Positions 4,238-5,111 of a DNA stretch of 5,111 nt are shown here, piece after piece. The notes under the pieces are model-generated. The model ran no database searches. It was not told the DNA's origin and worked only from the letters and a program-made list of their open reading frames with translations. The stretch is from NCBI GenBank assembly GCA_003133505.1, contig PKXT01000150.1, positions 2,967-8,077 of the forward strand, in the 5' to 3' direction. Numbering within the stretch: position 1 is the first letter of the stretch; every line of letters starts with the position of its first letter. The position numbers and the translations under genes were made by a program. Origin of the DNA: Acidobacteriota bacterium (lineage in GTDB: Bacteria; Acidobacteriota; Terriglobia; Acidiferrales; UBA7541).

Positions 4238-5005
4238 ATGAAGCATGCGTTGCTCAAACTGGTACTTCGTTTTCGCCCATCGCAAGACCGGGCGATCTTT
4301 GCTGTCTGTCTCGCCGGCATCATGTCGGCGCTTTGTGCGCTGCCATGCTATTCACAGTCGCCGAAAATAACATCGATCAGTAAGATTACGACTGCACAAC
4401 TTCAGACCATCGTGATCAAGGGCAGCGGCTTTGGTACGCAATCTCCTTATACCGGCGATTCCGACTATATTAGCTTGCTTGATCAGACCAAGAAGCCGCG
4501 GTGGCAGGCCGGATACCTCCCGTATAATGACACCGTCACTCTCATCGTGCAGCAATGGGAAGATTCGAAGATCACGCTAGGAGGGTTTTCCGGGGCTTGG
4601 GGCACGCTTGATTATACGCTCGCTATAGGTGATAAGGAACAAGTGAAGGTGTGGAATGCCCAGTCAGGGGATGGACCCGCAACCAAGGATGTCAAAATTC
4701 AGGGGGCAGAGCCCACGACCACCCTCTCCTCCTCCCTCAATCCGTCCACGTATGGGCAGCCGGTGACCTTTACCGCGGTGGTTACTTCCAGTGCGGGCCC
4801 GCCGCCGGATGGAGAAACAGTCACCTTTATGCAAGGAGAGACGGTGCTGGGAACGGGGACGTTGAGCGACGGATCGGCGAGCTTTACGACCTCGACGCTG
4901 ACGGATCGAGCCGACGCGATCACCGCAGTGTACGGGGGTGACGCGGACTTCGACGCCAGCACGTCGGAGGCGGTGAAGCAGGTGGTGGACGAAGCCTCGA
5001 ACTGA
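4238..5005 (+). CDS. Secreted protein with bacterial Ig-like (Big_3-type) domain
   Basis: A 255-residue exported protein. Residues 1-40 form a signal peptide: a basic n-region (MKHALLKLVLRFRPSQDR), a hydrophobic core (AIFAVCLAGIMSALCAL, 19-35) and a likely cut near CYSQS (37-41). Residues 43-155 are a beta-rich domain opening ITSISKITTAQLQTIVIKGS, with GFGTQSPYTGDSDYISL (64-80), VTLIVQQWEDSKITLGGF and a VKVWNAQSGDGPA segment. It starts like an IPT/TIG domain and resembles secreted acidobacterial hypotheticals. Residues 159-250 are a bacterial Ig-like repeat of the Big_3 type (TTTLSSSLNPSTYGQPVTFT, DGETVTFMQGETVLGTGTL, then ITAVYGGDADFDAS). Relatives often carry several such repeats; this one has one and ends soon after it (VVDEASN). 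Probably a periplasmic, surface or extracellular binding protein; no enzyme motif or anchor is seen. Start chosen from the ribosome binding site and signal peptide. Confidence 0.85.
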   Translation: MKHALLKLVLRFRPSQDRAIFAVCLAGIMSALCALPCYSQSPKITSISKITTAQLQTIVIKGSGFGTQSPYTGDSDYISLLDQTKKPRWQAGYLPYNDTVTLIVQQWEDSKITLGGFSGAWGTLDYTLAIGDKEQVKVWNAQSGDGPATKDVKIQGAEPTTTLSSSLNPSTYGQPVTFTAVVTSSAGPPPDGETVTFMQGETVLGTGTLSDGSASFTTSTLTDRADAITAVYGGDADFDASTSEAVKQVVDEASN

Positions 5006-5111
5006 CCAGTTTCGGGCGTGACGCGCGGCGACGAATGCACGCGGCAAAGGTTGCATCACGCGAAGTGCAGCGCCCAACGCATCGGGCAAGCACGGCGCGC
5101 CACCGCACCGC
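5006..5111. other. GC-rich 3' flank, nothing recognised
   Basis: The last 106 bases after the Ig-like gene are GC-rich. No T-tailed terminator hairpin is visible. Minus-strand frames run off the window edge here but overlap the Ig-like gene extensively and have no family-like sequence. Confidence 0.4.

Noticed and set aside
1..5111. CRISPR array, tRNA or rRNA
   Set aside because: No regularly spaced repeats of 20 bases or more and no cloverleaf-like segment were seen by eye on either strand.

Overview
This looks like an accessory stretch of a moderately GC-rich Gram-negative chromosome. The best lineage hint is the right-hand gene: a secreted protein with an N-terminal all-beta domain followed by a bacterial Ig-like (Big_3-type) repeat, a combination I associate with soil Acidobacteria. 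That placement is an inference. No rRNA, tRNA, CRISPR array or core housekeeping gene is visible.

Left part (1-1330, + strand). A small zinc-ribbon protein gene of phage or HNH-associated type appears split by a one-base frameshift: one CXXC lies in one frame (from 99) and the second in the next frame (130-546). After about 240 bases with nothing recognisable comes an apparently intact stand-alone DUF5615 PIN-like nuclease gene (785-1327) with a good ribosome binding site and no adjacent DUF433 antitoxin.

Middle (1330-2760, - strand). A spacer holds a nine-G run, a repeated CATTTGGGGGG and a short hairpin. Next comes a visibly AT-richer minus-strand gene (2383-1556) of a conserved hypothetical family, ending in a HEPN-like RNYTAH motif. 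Upstream on the same strand is a frameshifted MmcQ/YjbR-like gene. The PIN-like and HEPN-like genes converge. Both folds are typical of toxin or defence RNases, so a degraded defence or toxin cargo region is plausible but unproven.

Right part (2760-5111, + strand). A small serine recombinase gene (3021-3674) has an intact resolvase catalytic domain and a C-terminal helix-turn-helix. It is followed by a 52-codon C-terminal remnant of an IS1380-family transposase. A hairpin-rich leader then precedes the secreted Ig-like protein gene (4238-5005). The recombinase, the IS remnant and two frameshifted genes together indicate a region of repeated insertion and decay rather than one working operon.
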